Below, piece by piece: positions 23,259-31,073 of a stretch of DNA of 44,487 nt. Each line of letters opens with the position of its first letter. The stretch's first letter is position 1. This DNA comes from an uncultured Coriobacteriaceae bacterium. GTDB taxonomy: Bacteria > Actinomycetota > Coriobacteriia > Coriobacteriales > Atopobiaceae. Made by a program: the position numbers and the translations under genes. The notes beneath the pieces are model-generated. The model was not told the DNA's origin. It saw only the letters and a list, made by a program, of their open reading frames with translations, and made no database searches. The DNA lies in NCBI GenBank assembly GCA_902779675.1, contig CACZCK010000023.1:1-44487 (forward strand), read 5' to 3'.

Positions 23259-23636
23259 ATGGACCGCAAAGAGCAGGCCGTCGCCCTCAAGCATGGCGGG
23301 TGCAATTGCTGTCAGGCAGTGCTGTGTGCCTTTGCCGACAAGGTTGATCTGTCCGAGGACGTGCTCAAGAAGTTGGGCGCCGGCTTTGGCATAGGGATGG
23401 GACGCATGGAGGGCACCTGCGGCGCGCTGATCGCTGCCGAGATGCTCCTTGGCTTCGCGCGCTTTGAGGGCCGCCCGGTGATTCGCGACGCGGGAGTGCT
23501 GCACGAGCGGTTCCGCGAGGCGTGCGGCGCGACACTCTGCAAGGATCTCAAGGGGCGTGATACCCACGTGATCGTTTGTGACTGCGACGACTGCGTGCGT
23601 CGCGCCGTCGAGCTGGCGGAGGACTTCGTCGGGTAG
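23259..23636 (+). CDS. C_GCAxxG_C_C family protein
   Basis: A 125-residue cysteine-rich protein, probably redox active. The family pattern is seen as GGCNCCQAVLCAF near residues 13-25, GAGFGIGMGRMEGTCGALIAA in the middle, ACGATLCKDL and the C-terminal CDCDDCVRRAVELAEDF. Cysteines total ten, in keeping with metal or cluster binding, but no cofactor has been firmly assigned to the family to my knowledge. GGAG precedes the ATG by five bases. It is followed closely by DUF4298 and RlmKL genes on the same strand. Confidence 0.85.
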   Translation: MDRKEQAVALKHGGCNCCQAVLCAFADKVDLSEDVLKKLGAGFGIGMGRMEGTCGALIAAEMLLGFARFEGRPVIRDAGVLHERFREACGATLCKDLKGRDTHVIVCDCDDCVRRAVELAEDFVG

Positions 23637-23682
23637 CGTTTGCCGCATCGTTGGTGCGATGCGATGCGAAGGGGAGTGTGAC

Positions 23683-23988
23683 ATGGACCGCATCGAGAGG
23701 ATCGAGGCCATGGAGGCGGCTCTCAACGCCGCACGCGAGGCGACCGACCAGCTGTCGGAGGCCGTTGCCGCGCAGGCGGTGGCCCTCGACGGACTTCGTG
23801 CGCTCTCGGGCTACTATGGCAGCCAGGATTGGTACAAGGACCGCGAGGCGGACGAGCGCGGCAAGCTGCCCGAGAACCTCGCTCGTGGCGTATTGGGCGA
23901 GGACCTTCCCTACGAGGTGCTGGTGGACGCCCGCGAGGCGGCACTCGGCGCACTCGAAGTCGCGACCGCCATGCTTCGGGCGCTGTAG
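23683..23988 (+). CDS. DUF4298 protein
   Basis: A 101-residue, mainly helical protein. It opens with a coiled-coil-prone helix (IERIEAMEAALNAAREATDQL) and contains the family segment LSGYYGSQDWYKDREADERG followed by LPENLARGVLGEDLPYEVL. The family has no known function. GAAGGGGAG lies ahead of the ATG. Its stop is directly followed by the ATG of rlmKL with no gap, implying coupled translation. Confidence 0.87.
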   Translation: MDRIERIEAMEAALNAAREATDQLSEAVAAQAVALDGLRALSGYYGSQDWYKDREADERGKLPENLARGVLGEDLPYEVLVDAREAALGALEVATAMLRAL

Positions 23989-26214
23989 ATGGGTTCCAAG
24001 GTAGGTTCGGCCTCCGCCGGCCTCGAGTTCTTTGCGCGGTGCGCCGGAGGGTTCGAGGACGTGCTGGCACAGGAGCTGCGAGCGCTTCGCATGAGGCGTG
24101 TGCGGCCGCAGGTGGGCGGTGTCATCTTTTTTGGGACGCTTGCCGATGCGTATCGGGCGTGCCTGTGGCTGCGTAGCGCAACACGCGTGCAGCTGGTGTT
24201 GGCGCGCGTGCCCGCCGATACGGCTGATGCCCTCTATCAGGGCGTTTACGACTTCGCATGGGAGGATCACCTTCCTGCGGGGGCGACCATCGCGGTGGAC
24301 GCACACGGTGAGAACCCCGAGCTGCGCAACACCAAGTTCGTGGCCCTCAAGGTGAAGGATGCCATCTGCGACCGGTTGCGCGAGGTGCGTGGTGCGCGGC
24401 CAGACGTCGACGCGCACGATCCCGACGTGGCCGTCAACGTGGCGGTGCATCCCAAAAAGGCTACGGTCTATCTCAACCTTTCCGGCGCGTCCCTGCATCG
24501 GCGCGGGTATCGTACCGACGGCGTGCAGACCGAGGCGCCGCTCAAGGAGACGCTGGCAGCGGGTATCCTCCTTGCTGCAGGTTGGCCGCAGATCGCCGCT
24601 GCGGGCGGCTGCCTAGCCGACCCGATGTGCGGCTCCGGCACCTTCTCGGTGGAGGCGGCGCTCATGGCCGCCGACGTGGCACCGGGGCTCCTTCGCGAGC
24701 GGTGGGGCTTCGAGGGCTGGTCGCGGCACGACCAAGAGCTGTGGGAGCACGTGCGTGACGAGGCGCTGCAGCGAAGGCGCACCGATGGAGGCATCCGGAT
24801 CGTGGCGGGAGACCTCGACGCGCGCGCGGTGGACGTGGCCCGTGCCAACTTGGAGCGGGCGGGGGTCTCACACATGGTGAGTCTCGGCGTATCGGATGCC
24901 TCGGAACTCGCGCGTCGCCTGCGTGCGCTCCGCGGGCGGCGCGACACGGGCGGCCTCATGGTGGCAAATCCGCCCTACGGCCAACGGCTGCTCTCCACCG
25001 ACGAGCTGCCGCAGGTGAGGCGCGCACTTGCCGCTGCCATGGAGGCGCTCCCCAGTGGTTGGGGCGCAGTGCTGGTCACCCCTGACATGGGCGTCGACAC
25101 GGCGCTCGGACGCGTGCCGGCACAAGTCGTCGAGTGCCACAACGGGCCCATTCGCGTGTGGGTGCGCCTGTACGATGCCGCTGCGCGATGTCAGACCTGC
25201 GCCATCGTCTCGCTTGCGGGCATGGCACGCAAGGTGCCCATTGCCGAGCGCAACAGCGACCAGTTTGCCGCGCGGCTGCGCAAGGTGGCACGCGAGCGCG
25301 CCAAGTGGGCGCGCAAGGCCGGTGTCGGATGCTATCGCGTCTACGATGCCGACCTGCCCGACTACGCGCTCTCCATCGACCTCTATCAAGGTGCTGGTCC
25401 TGATGAGGGGCAGATGCGTCTGATGGTGCGGGAGCATCGCCGTCCGGCACAGATTGACGCGCAGCGTGCTGCCCGTCGCCTGGCCGATGCCGTGGCGATT
25501 GCCGCGGCAACCTTCGACCTGGATGACGAGCAGGTGGTGACCCATCCGTGGCGCGATGCTCGCGCGCAACGCGACGAGCGCACGGGCTACCTCCCGCTGA
25601 CAGTCGCCGAGGATGGCTGTCTCTTTGTGGTGGATCTCGGCCGCCCGGAGGCGAGCCTGCCTTTGGCCCAGCGTTCGGTGCGGCAGCTTGCAGGCACGAT
25701 GTCGGCGGGCAACCGCGTGGCAGCCCTCTTTGCGACCTCTGGGCCCGCTCTGGTGCATGTTGCCCGGGCTGGTGCTCGCTCGACCTGCGCGGTGGATGGT
25801 GCCCAGGAGTGGCTCGACGCCGTGGGCAGGCAGATGCGGGACAACGGTTTTGCAGGCAAACAGCATCGTGATGCGTGCACGGAGGTGCGCGCGTGGCTGC
25901 GGCTCGAGGCCCGGCAACACCACACGTACGACCTGGTGATCTGCGTGGCTCCCGACTGGCTCTCGGCGCGTGACGCTGGCGGCGAGGAGTGGGACCTGCA
26001 GCGCGACCACGTGAGCTTGCTACGGCTGGCCTCTCGGGTGCTGGCCGATGGGGGAGTGGTGCTGTTCGCCTCAGGTAACCGCGAGGTGTGGCTCGACTTT
26101 CCGGCACTCGAAGCCGCGGGCCTTGCGGTGCAGAACGTCTCGGGACGCGTGGTGCCCCACGACTTCGAGCGTTCGCGCGAGACCCCGCGCTGCTTCTTGG
26201 TGGGCAGGGCCTAG
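23989..26214 (+). CDS. rlmL: 23S rRNA methyltransferase RlmKL-type, C-terminal half degenerate
   Basis: A 741-residue protein with the two-methyltransferase layout of RlmKL, which in E. coli makes m2G2445 and m7G2069. The N-terminal half is intact: THUMP region about 50-165, SAM loop DPMCGSGTF at 211-219, and catalytic NPPYG at 327-331. The linker region keeps RLRKVARERAKWARK and YRVYDADLPDY (449-459) as in RlmK. In the C-terminal Rossmann part, however, the usual LNLFAYTG reads AALFATSG (578-585), DTGLFLDHR is not conserved, and the DPPTFSNSK motif reads VAPDWLSAR (653-661). The m2G2445 activity therefore looks sound, while m7G2069 activity is doubtful. The final DFERSRETPRC is family-like. 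It ends two bases before the convergent SGNH gene. Confidence 0.9.
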   Translation: MGSKVGSASAGLEFFARCAGGFEDVLAQELRALRMRRVRPQVGGVIFFGTLADAYRACLWLRSATRVQLVLARVPADTADALYQGVYDFAWEDHLPAGATIAVDAHGENPELRNTKFVALKVKDAICDRLREVRGARPDVDAHDPDVAVNVAVHPKKATVYLNLSGASLHRRGYRTDGVQTEAPLKETLAAGILLAAGWPQIAAAGGCLADPMCGSGTFSVEAALMAADVAPGLLRERWGFEGWSRHDQELWEHVRDEALQRRRTDGGIRIVAGDLDARAVDVARANLERAGVSHMVSLGVSDASELARRLRALRGRRDTGGLMVANPPYGQRLLSTDELPQVRRALAAAMEALPSGWGAVLVTPDMGVDTALGRVPAQVVECHNGPIRVWVRLYDAAARCQTCAIVSLAGMARKVPIAERNSDQFAARLRKVARERAKWARKAGVGCYRVYDADLPDYALSIDLYQGAGPDEGQMRLMVREHRRPAQIDAQRAARRLADAVAIAAATFDLDDEQVVTHPWRDARAQRDERTGYLPLTVAEDGCLFVVDLGRPEASLPLAQRSVRQLAGTMSAGNRVAALFATSGPALVHVARAGARSTCAVDGAQEWLDAVGRQMRDNGFAGKQHRDACTEVRAWLRLEARQHHTYDLVICVAPDWLSARDAGGEEWDLQRDHVSLLRLASRVLADGGVVLFASGNREVWLDFPALEAAGLAVQNVSGRVVPHDFERSRETPRCFLVGRA

Positions 26215-26216
26215 CG

Positions 26217-27041
26217 TTACGTGAGGCCCAGGCGGGTGCGCAGCGCGTCCCAGAGCTTCGCGGAGCCAGAGGCGGTTGGGTGCACCTGGTCCTCAAAGAA
26301 GTCGTCGGTGTCCACCTGCAGCACGTCAAGCAGTGAGACGTGCTCCCAGCCATGAGCGGCGCAGACGCAGCCGAGCGCGTGGTCGATCTGGTCCATGCCG
26401 TAGAGGTTCACGGCGTCGGTGCGCTCGTTTGCGGGTGGAGAGACCACCACGAGGTGCTTGCAGCGGGCCTCGGCGGCCGTGAGCGCCTGCTCGGCATAGG
26501 CGGCAAAGTCCTCGATGGGCACCTTTGCGGCATCGTTGGTTCCAAGCATGACCACGATGACGTCGGCTCCGTCGCCCAACCAGGCATCGGGCTCCTCTGC
26601 GAGGTACTGCATGCGAAACCCACTCACACCCGCGTTGACGAAGCTCTCCACGCCGTGCTCGCGCGCATAGGTGCGAAAGGCGTTGGCCCAGCAGGCTACC
26701 GTGGTGGGCGTCTCGAGGTAGGTGCCCTCGCCACCCTGGTACACCACCACGCCCGTGTCGCTCGACGCGTCGTAGCCGTCGATCAGGTATCCCGCGGTGA
26801 TGGAGTCTCCCACCACTCGAATGGAGCTCACCTCGCCTGCGGCGATCATGCTGGCGAGGCCTTGCGGGTCGGCTTCGGGTGCCGGTGTGGGACAGTCCGC
26901 CATGGGGTCGCTCACCACGAACTCCTGCACTTGGGGCTGCGCGGCATCTTGGGCGTCTTGATGCATGGATGTGCCCTCCGAGCAACCCGCGAGGCACAGG
27001 GCGAGGCACAGCAGCGTGGCACAGGCGTTGCGACCGGTCAT
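26217..27041 (-). CDS. SGNH/GDSL-family lipoprotein hydrolase
   Basis: A 274-residue lipoprotein. The signal peptide ends at a lipobox LAGC with C20. The hydrolase domain holds all four SGNH blocks: VVGDSITAG with the nucleophile serine, NAGVSGF with the oxyanion glycine, LGTNDAA with the asparagine, and DQVHPT with the catalytic Asp and His. It should act as an esterase outside the membrane, possibly a deacetylase of cell-wall sugars, but the substrate is not readable. The ATG at 27041 follows AAGGAGG by five bases; an ATG nine codons upstream lacks this. It diverges from an MFS transporter; a 21-bp palindrome lies between them. Confidence 0.9.
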   Translation of the reverse strand: MTGRNACATLLCLALCLAGCSEGTSMHQDAQDAAQPQVQEFVVSDPMADCPTPAPEADPQGLASMIAAGEVSSIRVVGDSITAGYLIDGYDASSDTGVVVYQGGEGTYLETPTTVACWANAFRTYAREHGVESFVNAGVSGFRMQYLAEEPDAWLGDGADVIVVMLGTNDAAKVPIEDFAAYAEQALTAAEARCKHLVVVSPPANERTDAVNLYGMDQIDHALGCVCAAHGWEHVSLLDVLQVDTDDFFEDQVHPTASGSAKLWDALRTRLGLT

Positions 27042-27152
27042 GCGGTCCTCCTTGGTCGTTGTCTTCATGCGAGATGGTAGCGGTTTTGCCCGTGCCGTTC
27101 AGACAGGAGGCAGACGGCTTCGACATGCCTGGGCTCATTAAGGCATGCGTCG

Positions 27153-27173
27153 CGCTTATCGTAACGATAAGCG
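27153..27173. promoter_or_regulatory. 21-bp perfect palindrome between divergent genes
   Basis: CGCTTATCGT at 27153-27162 and ACGATAAGCG at 27164-27173 are exact inverted copies around one A. It lies 112 bases from the SGNH lipoprotein start and 81 bases from the MFS transporter start, a position typical of a dimeric repressor or activator site. No regulator gene is adjacent. Confidence 0.65.
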
Positions 27174-27180
27174 TGCGGTA

Positions 27181-27210
27181 TTGGTGCCCCATGAGAAAAT
27201 GAACGATACT
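27181..27210 (+). promoter_or_regulatory. Candidate promoter of the MFS gene
   Basis: TTGGTG at 27181-27186 and GATACT at 27205-27210 are 18 bases apart. The palindrome ends eight bases upstream of this -35, where an activator could contact polymerase. Confidence 0.35.
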
Positions 27211-27253
27211 CATGATTTGACGACAAGGCAAAGGCATCGTTCTGGAGGAAGTA

Positions 27254-28459
27254 ATGAAGATAACAGGCAAGCATCTGTTGGTGCTCGTGGGCATGTGCGG
27301 GCTCATCGCCAGTGGCGTCGGCCTGGTGACCAACGTGGCGGGCATCTTCTTTGATCCCGTGGCCACCGAGCTGGGTGTCGGTAAGGGTCAGATCAGCCTG
27401 ACGCTCACCATCTGCAACGTGTGCTTCGCCCTAGGAGGCATGCTCGCGCCGCGCCTCATGAAGGCGGGGAGCCCCAAGCCGCTCCTGATCGCCGCCACCG
27501 CCGCGCTCGCCGGCTCCACCGCCGGCCTTTCCATCGCCCACGGCATCGGCCTCATCTACGCCCTCTGCGTGGTACGTGGCTTTGCGGCCGGCGTCATCGG
27601 CATGGTCTTTGCCACCTCGGTGCTCAACAACTGGTTCCACGAGGGCATCGGCCTGGTCACCAGCATCGCCTTTGGCTGCTCGGGCATCGCGGGCGCCGTG
27701 TTCTCGCCGGTGCTCTCTGGCGTCATTGCCTCTGCGGGCTGGCGCGTGGGCTACCTGACCATCGCGGCCATAACGGTGGTGCTCAACCTTCCGGCCATCC
27801 TCTTCTTGCCCTCAGTCACCCCCGAGGGCTGTGGCATGCGTGCCCTGGGCGACACGGGCGAGGCTAAGGTCCAGACGTCCGACGTTGCACAGGAGACTGC
27901 CGCCGGTCCCATCAACGCCGCACTGTTTGGCCTGGTGCTGGCCTATGCGGTGATCTGCAGTGGCATCACCGGCCTGCCGCAGCACTTCCCGGGCATGGCC
28001 GAGAGCTTTGGCGTGGGTGCCGTAGGCGCCACCATGCTTTCGTTCTGCATGATCGCCAACACGGCCGGTAAGGTGGTCCTGGGCGCGCTTGTCGACAAGC
28101 TGGGTGCCCGCGTCTCCATCCTCGCGTACTGCGTGCTGATTCTCGTCTCGCTGTTCCTGCTGCTCTTTGTGCACAGCGGTACCGCGCTGGTGGTGGCCGC
28201 GGCCCTCTTTGGCCTGTGCTACTCGCTGGCCACCGTGGGCATCTCGCTCACCACGCGCGAGGTCTTTGGTCTGGCCAACTACACGCGCGTCTATCCCACC
28301 TTCTCGTTGGGTGGCAACGTGGCCAACGCTGCCTTCTCGTCGATAATCGGCTTCATGTACGACTTCTCGGGTGGCTATGCCCTCACCCTGTACGTGATGG
28401 CAGCCATGACCCTGGCGACGGGCGCCCTGATCGTGGCCGCTTTCTCCAAGCGCGCCTAG
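27254..28459 (+). CDS. MFS transporter
   Basis: A 401-residue major-facilitator protein with about 12 hydrophobic helices and a soluble central loop near residues 195-220 (GEAKVQTSDVAQE). The first repeat has the loop GGMLAPRLMKAG after helix 2, and the matching loop VVLGALVDKLGARVSI occurs in the second repeat, as expected for the MFS fold. Charged residues in the membrane part are few. The overall look is of the monocarboxylate/oxalate-formate-like branch, but substrate is not determined. GGAGG precedes the ATG. A terminator hairpin follows. A 21-bp palindrome upstream suggests specific regulation, perhaps shared with the divergent lipoprotein. Confidence 0.88.
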   Translation: MKITGKHLLVLVGMCGLIASGVGLVTNVAGIFFDPVATELGVGKGQISLTLTICNVCFALGGMLAPRLMKAGSPKPLLIAATAALAGSTAGLSIAHGIGLIYALCVVRGFAAGVIGMVFATSVLNNWFHEGIGLVTSIAFGCSGIAGAVFSPVLSGVIASAGWRVGYLTIAAITVVLNLPAILFLPSVTPEGCGMRALGDTGEAKVQTSDVAQETAAGPINAALFGLVLAYAVICSGITGLPQHFPGMAESFGVGAVGATMLSFCMIANTAGKVVLGALVDKLGARVSILAYCVLILVSLFLLLFVHSGTALVVAAALFGLCYSLATVGISLTTREVFGLANYTRVYPTFSLGGNVANAAFSSIIGFMYDFSGGYALTLYVMAAMTLATGALIVAAFSKRA

Positions 28460-28499
28460 CACGGAGCGTGCGGCGTCTCGAGCCAATCCTGTCACAGAG

Positions 28500-28543
28500 A
28501 CGGGCGGCCCCCCTCTCCGCCGAGAGAGGAGGGCCGCCCGTTT
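28500..28543. terminator. Terminator hairpin between convergent genes
   Basis: An 18-bp stem with one mismatch (28500-28517 with 28524-28541) around a six-base loop, followed by a short TTT on the plus strand. It serves the MFS gene and possibly the convergent reductase. Confidence 0.85.
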
Positions 28544-28571
28544 GCTTGCTCGGTGGGGCCAAAGTCCGGGA

Positions 28572-29609
28572 CTATACGCCCACGCTGACTTCGCCGGCCA
28601 GCACGCGCTGGTAGTCCTCGTAGTTCTTCTGTAGGAGGGTCGGCGTGTCGAGCTCGTAGGGGCAGCGCGACGCGCAACGGCCGCAGTGCAGGCAGTTCTC
28701 GATTTTGGCCATCTCGGCCTGCCAGTGGTCGTTGAGCCAGGCGGCAGACGGTGCTCGCCGCAGCATGAGTCCGATACGCGCGCACTGGTGGATGGTGATG
28801 CCCACCGGGCAGGGCTCGCAATAGCCGCACCCGCGGCAGAAGTCGCCCGAAAGCTCCTCGCGCTCGCGGGCCACGAACGCCTCCATCTCGGGCGTCCAGG
28901 AGGGCGTCTCGTCCATGAAGGACAGCCACTCGTCGAGCTCGCGCTCGCGCTGGATGCCCCAGATGGGCAGCACGTTGTCGAACTGGGTCATGAAGGCCAT
29001 GGCCGCCGTCGAGTTGGTTATGAGGCCGCCCGAGAGGCCCTTCATGCAGACGAAGCCTACGTTGCGCTCACGGCAGAGGTTGACGAGCTCCACCTCGCGC
29101 GGGCCTGCAAGGTAGGAGAACGGGAACTGCAGCGTCTCGTACAGCCCCGACTCTGCCGCCTCGAAGGCTACGCCGATCTTGTGGGCAGTGATGCCGATGT
29201 GCGCTATCTTGCCTGCCTGCTTTGCCTCGAGCATGCACTCGTACATGCCCGAGCCGTCGCCGGGGCGCCACACCTGGTCGGCGCAATGGAACTGGTAGAG
29301 GTCGACATGGTCGGTCTGCAGCAGAGAGAGCGATGTGTCGAGCTGTTCGCGGAATTGCTCGGGCGTCTTGGCCATGGTCTTGGTGGCAAGGTAGAGCTGG
29401 TCGCGCAGGCCCGACGCACCAAAGGCTGCGCCAAGCTTCTCCTCGCTGTCAGTGTAGCCTCGCGCGGTGTCGAAGTAGGTCATGCCTCCCTCGAACGCGC
29501 GTCTCAGCAGGCGCACGCCCTCCTCCTTGCTCACGCGCTGCACGGGCAGCGCTCCAAAGGCGTTCTGTGGCGTGGTGATGCCGGTCGACCCAAGCGTGAC
29601 GGTTCTCAT
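28572..29609 (-). CDS. Aldo/keto reductase with C-terminal 2[4Fe-4S] ferredoxin domain
   Basis: A 345-residue oxidoreductase. The barrel domain (1-250) has the catalytic tetrad in place: D47 and Y52 in DTARGY, K77, H108. The tail carries two cluster-binding sets, C258/C261/C264/C267 and C306/C309/C312/C316, the second with the classic CxxCxxCxxxCP. Such fusions are common in anaerobes, and the clusters probably pass electrons to the barrel, but physiological substrates are unknown. AGGGGGA lies six bases before the ATG at 29609. It shares the terminator region with the convergent MFS gene and is followed upstream by another transporter gene on the same strand. Confidence 0.93.
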   Translation of the reverse strand: MRTVTLGSTGITTPQNAFGALPVQRVSKEEGVRLLRRAFEGGMTYFDTARGYTDSEEKLGAAFGASGLRDQLYLATKTMAKTPEQFREQLDTSLSLLQTDHVDLYQFHCADQVWRPGDGSGMYECMLEAKQAGKIAHIGITAHKIGVAFEAAESGLYETLQFPFSYLAGPREVELVNLCRERNVGFVCMKGLSGGLITNSTAAMAFMTQFDNVLPIWGIQRERELDEWLSFMDETPSWTPEMEAFVAREREELSGDFCRGCGYCEPCPVGITIHQCARIGLMLRRAPSAAWLNDHWQAEMAKIENCLHCGRCASRCPYELDTPTLLQKNYEDYQRVLAGEVSVGV

Positions 29610-29705
29610 GACGTTCCCCCTAACGTATGACTTGATAATCGAGATGGCTAATGGGTCCATTGTACGGGCACGTGCCCAATGTGCGCCAGCTCAGGCACAA
29701 ACGAA

Positions 29706-29736
29706 GAGCCCTCGCGGGCACTGCCTGCGAGGGCTC
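29706..29736 (-). terminator. Hairpin after the minus-strand MFS gene
   Basis: A 14-bp stem (29706-29719 with 29723-29736, one G-T pair) with a three-base loop lies 25 bases past the stop of the MFS gene when read on the minus strand. The U tract is poor, so termination efficiency is uncertain. Confidence 0.65.
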
Positions 29737-29760
29737 GAAAAGGCTTGTTGCGCGTGGAAG

Positions 29761-30960
29761 CTACTCTCCCTTGGCAGCCATCTTGCGCAGCGCAAAGATC
29801 ATGAGGGCGGTACCGCCAACCGAGGCAGCCGCGCCGATGCCGAGCACCGCGCGGACCGGGATATAGGTGAACAGCCATCCACCCAGGAAGCTGGCCAGCA
29901 GGCCGCCGATGGTGGAGGCGGTGGCAAACACGGCCTGACCCTTGTTGCGGTCCTCCTCGGCCACATGCTCGTTGGCAAAGTAGACCACGGCAGGCACCAG
30001 CGCCGCGTAGCTCACCATCTGAAGGGCCATGGCGCCGTAGAACATGGGCACGTTAGCGCACGCGAAGGTGAGCACGTGCTTGACGGAGTAGAGCACCGAC
30101 GCGACCGCGATGATCTTGCTCACGTCGAAGCGCTTGAGGATGAACGAGAAGCCGAACATGGCGGGAAGCTCGAGCATGGCGGCGATGAACATGGCGTTGC
30201 CCTGTACGGTCTCGACGTTGGAGCTCACGAACATGCCGATGACCTTGGCCATGTAGTTGTTGATGATGAAGTGGCAGAAGTACATGAGCATCAGCGACAG
30301 CACCACGAGCGTGATGTCGCGGTACTTGCCAAAGAACTGGAAGATCGAGATGCCCTCCGCCTCGGGCTCGGCGGGCTCGTCGTCGGTCAGGACGAGGTCG
30401 GCCGGCGCCTCGGGCATCAGGTTGACGGCAAAGAAGGTGAGCGCCGCACCGGCCACCACCCAGAAGGGCAGCGTCTTGGCGCCCAGGACTGCCCAAAGCC
30501 TGCCCACGATGTTGGAGGCGACGGCGTAGGCGGCAGAGCCAAGGCCGCGGCACACGCCATAGTTGATCACGCCGCCGGCCTTCTCGTAGATGAAGGCCAT
30601 GCTGTTGAGCAGGGGCATGCCCACGCTGGCGCTCATGAACGACACCACGACCAGCGGCAGGATGAGCGGGGAGCCAGCGGGAATCACCAGGAGCAGCAGC
30701 GCACCGGCGCCACACAGCACCATGGAGGCGGAGATGAACATCTTCTGGGTGATCTTGGGCGAGCGGTCCACGAGGTCGCCGGCGGCTGGTCCGGCAAAGA
30801 CGCCGAGCAGGCTGATGACGCTCATGACGGTGCCGATGGTGGCATCGTCGAAGCCGCTCTGCGACAGGAAGTTGTAGGCGTAGCCCATCGAGCCCGCAAA
30901 GAGCATGAGGAAGCCGATGTTGACGAACGCATACCGCAGATTGAGATACTTGAATTCCAT
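29761..30960 (-). CDS. MFS transporter (MFS_1-like)
   Basis: A 399-residue membrane protein with about 12 helices. It opens MEFKYLNLRYAFVNIGFLMLFAG, has the loop GDLVDRSPKITQK after helix 2 and YEKAGGVINYGVCRGLGSAAYA in helices 4-5, the latter similar to nucleoside and oligosaccharide permeases of the LacY/NupG-related MFS_1_like group. A soluble acidic loop (DDEPAEPEAEG) separates the two halves. Substrate unknown; a sugar or nucleoside is plausible. GGGAGGG precedes the ATG. Sequence similarity to the other MFS gene at 27254 is not obvious, so this is not a recent duplication. Confidence 0.87.
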   Translation of the reverse strand: MEFKYLNLRYAFVNIGFLMLFAGSMGYAYNFLSQSGFDDATIGTVMSVISLLGVFAGPAAGDLVDRSPKITQKMFISASMVLCGAGALLLLVIPAGSPLILPLVVVSFMSASVGMPLLNSMAFIYEKAGGVINYGVCRGLGSAAYAVASNIVGRLWAVLGAKTLPFWVVAGAALTFFAVNLMPEAPADLVLTDDEPAEPEAEGISIFQFFGKYRDITLVVLSLMLMYFCHFIINNYMAKVIGMFVSSNVETVQGNAMFIAAMLELPAMFGFSFILKRFDVSKIIAVASVLYSVKHVLTFACANVPMFYGAMALQMVSYAALVPAVVYFANEHVAEEDRNKGQAVFATASTIGGLLASFLGGWLFTYIPVRAVLGIGAAASVGGTALMIFALRKMAAKGE

Positions 30961-31073
30961 GCTGACCCTCCCAACATGAGCGATGACCAGTCAAGTATGC
31001 CATCTGCTACTTGCAGGAGGGTGCACGATTCCGCACTCGTGTGCATATGGGCCGCCACATGGGCGGATCGGTC

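Noticed and set aside
25076..26353. A 425-codon minus-strand frame in the RlmKL region
   Set aside because: Arg/Pro/Ala-rich shadow running into the SGNH gene in another frame; no motif.
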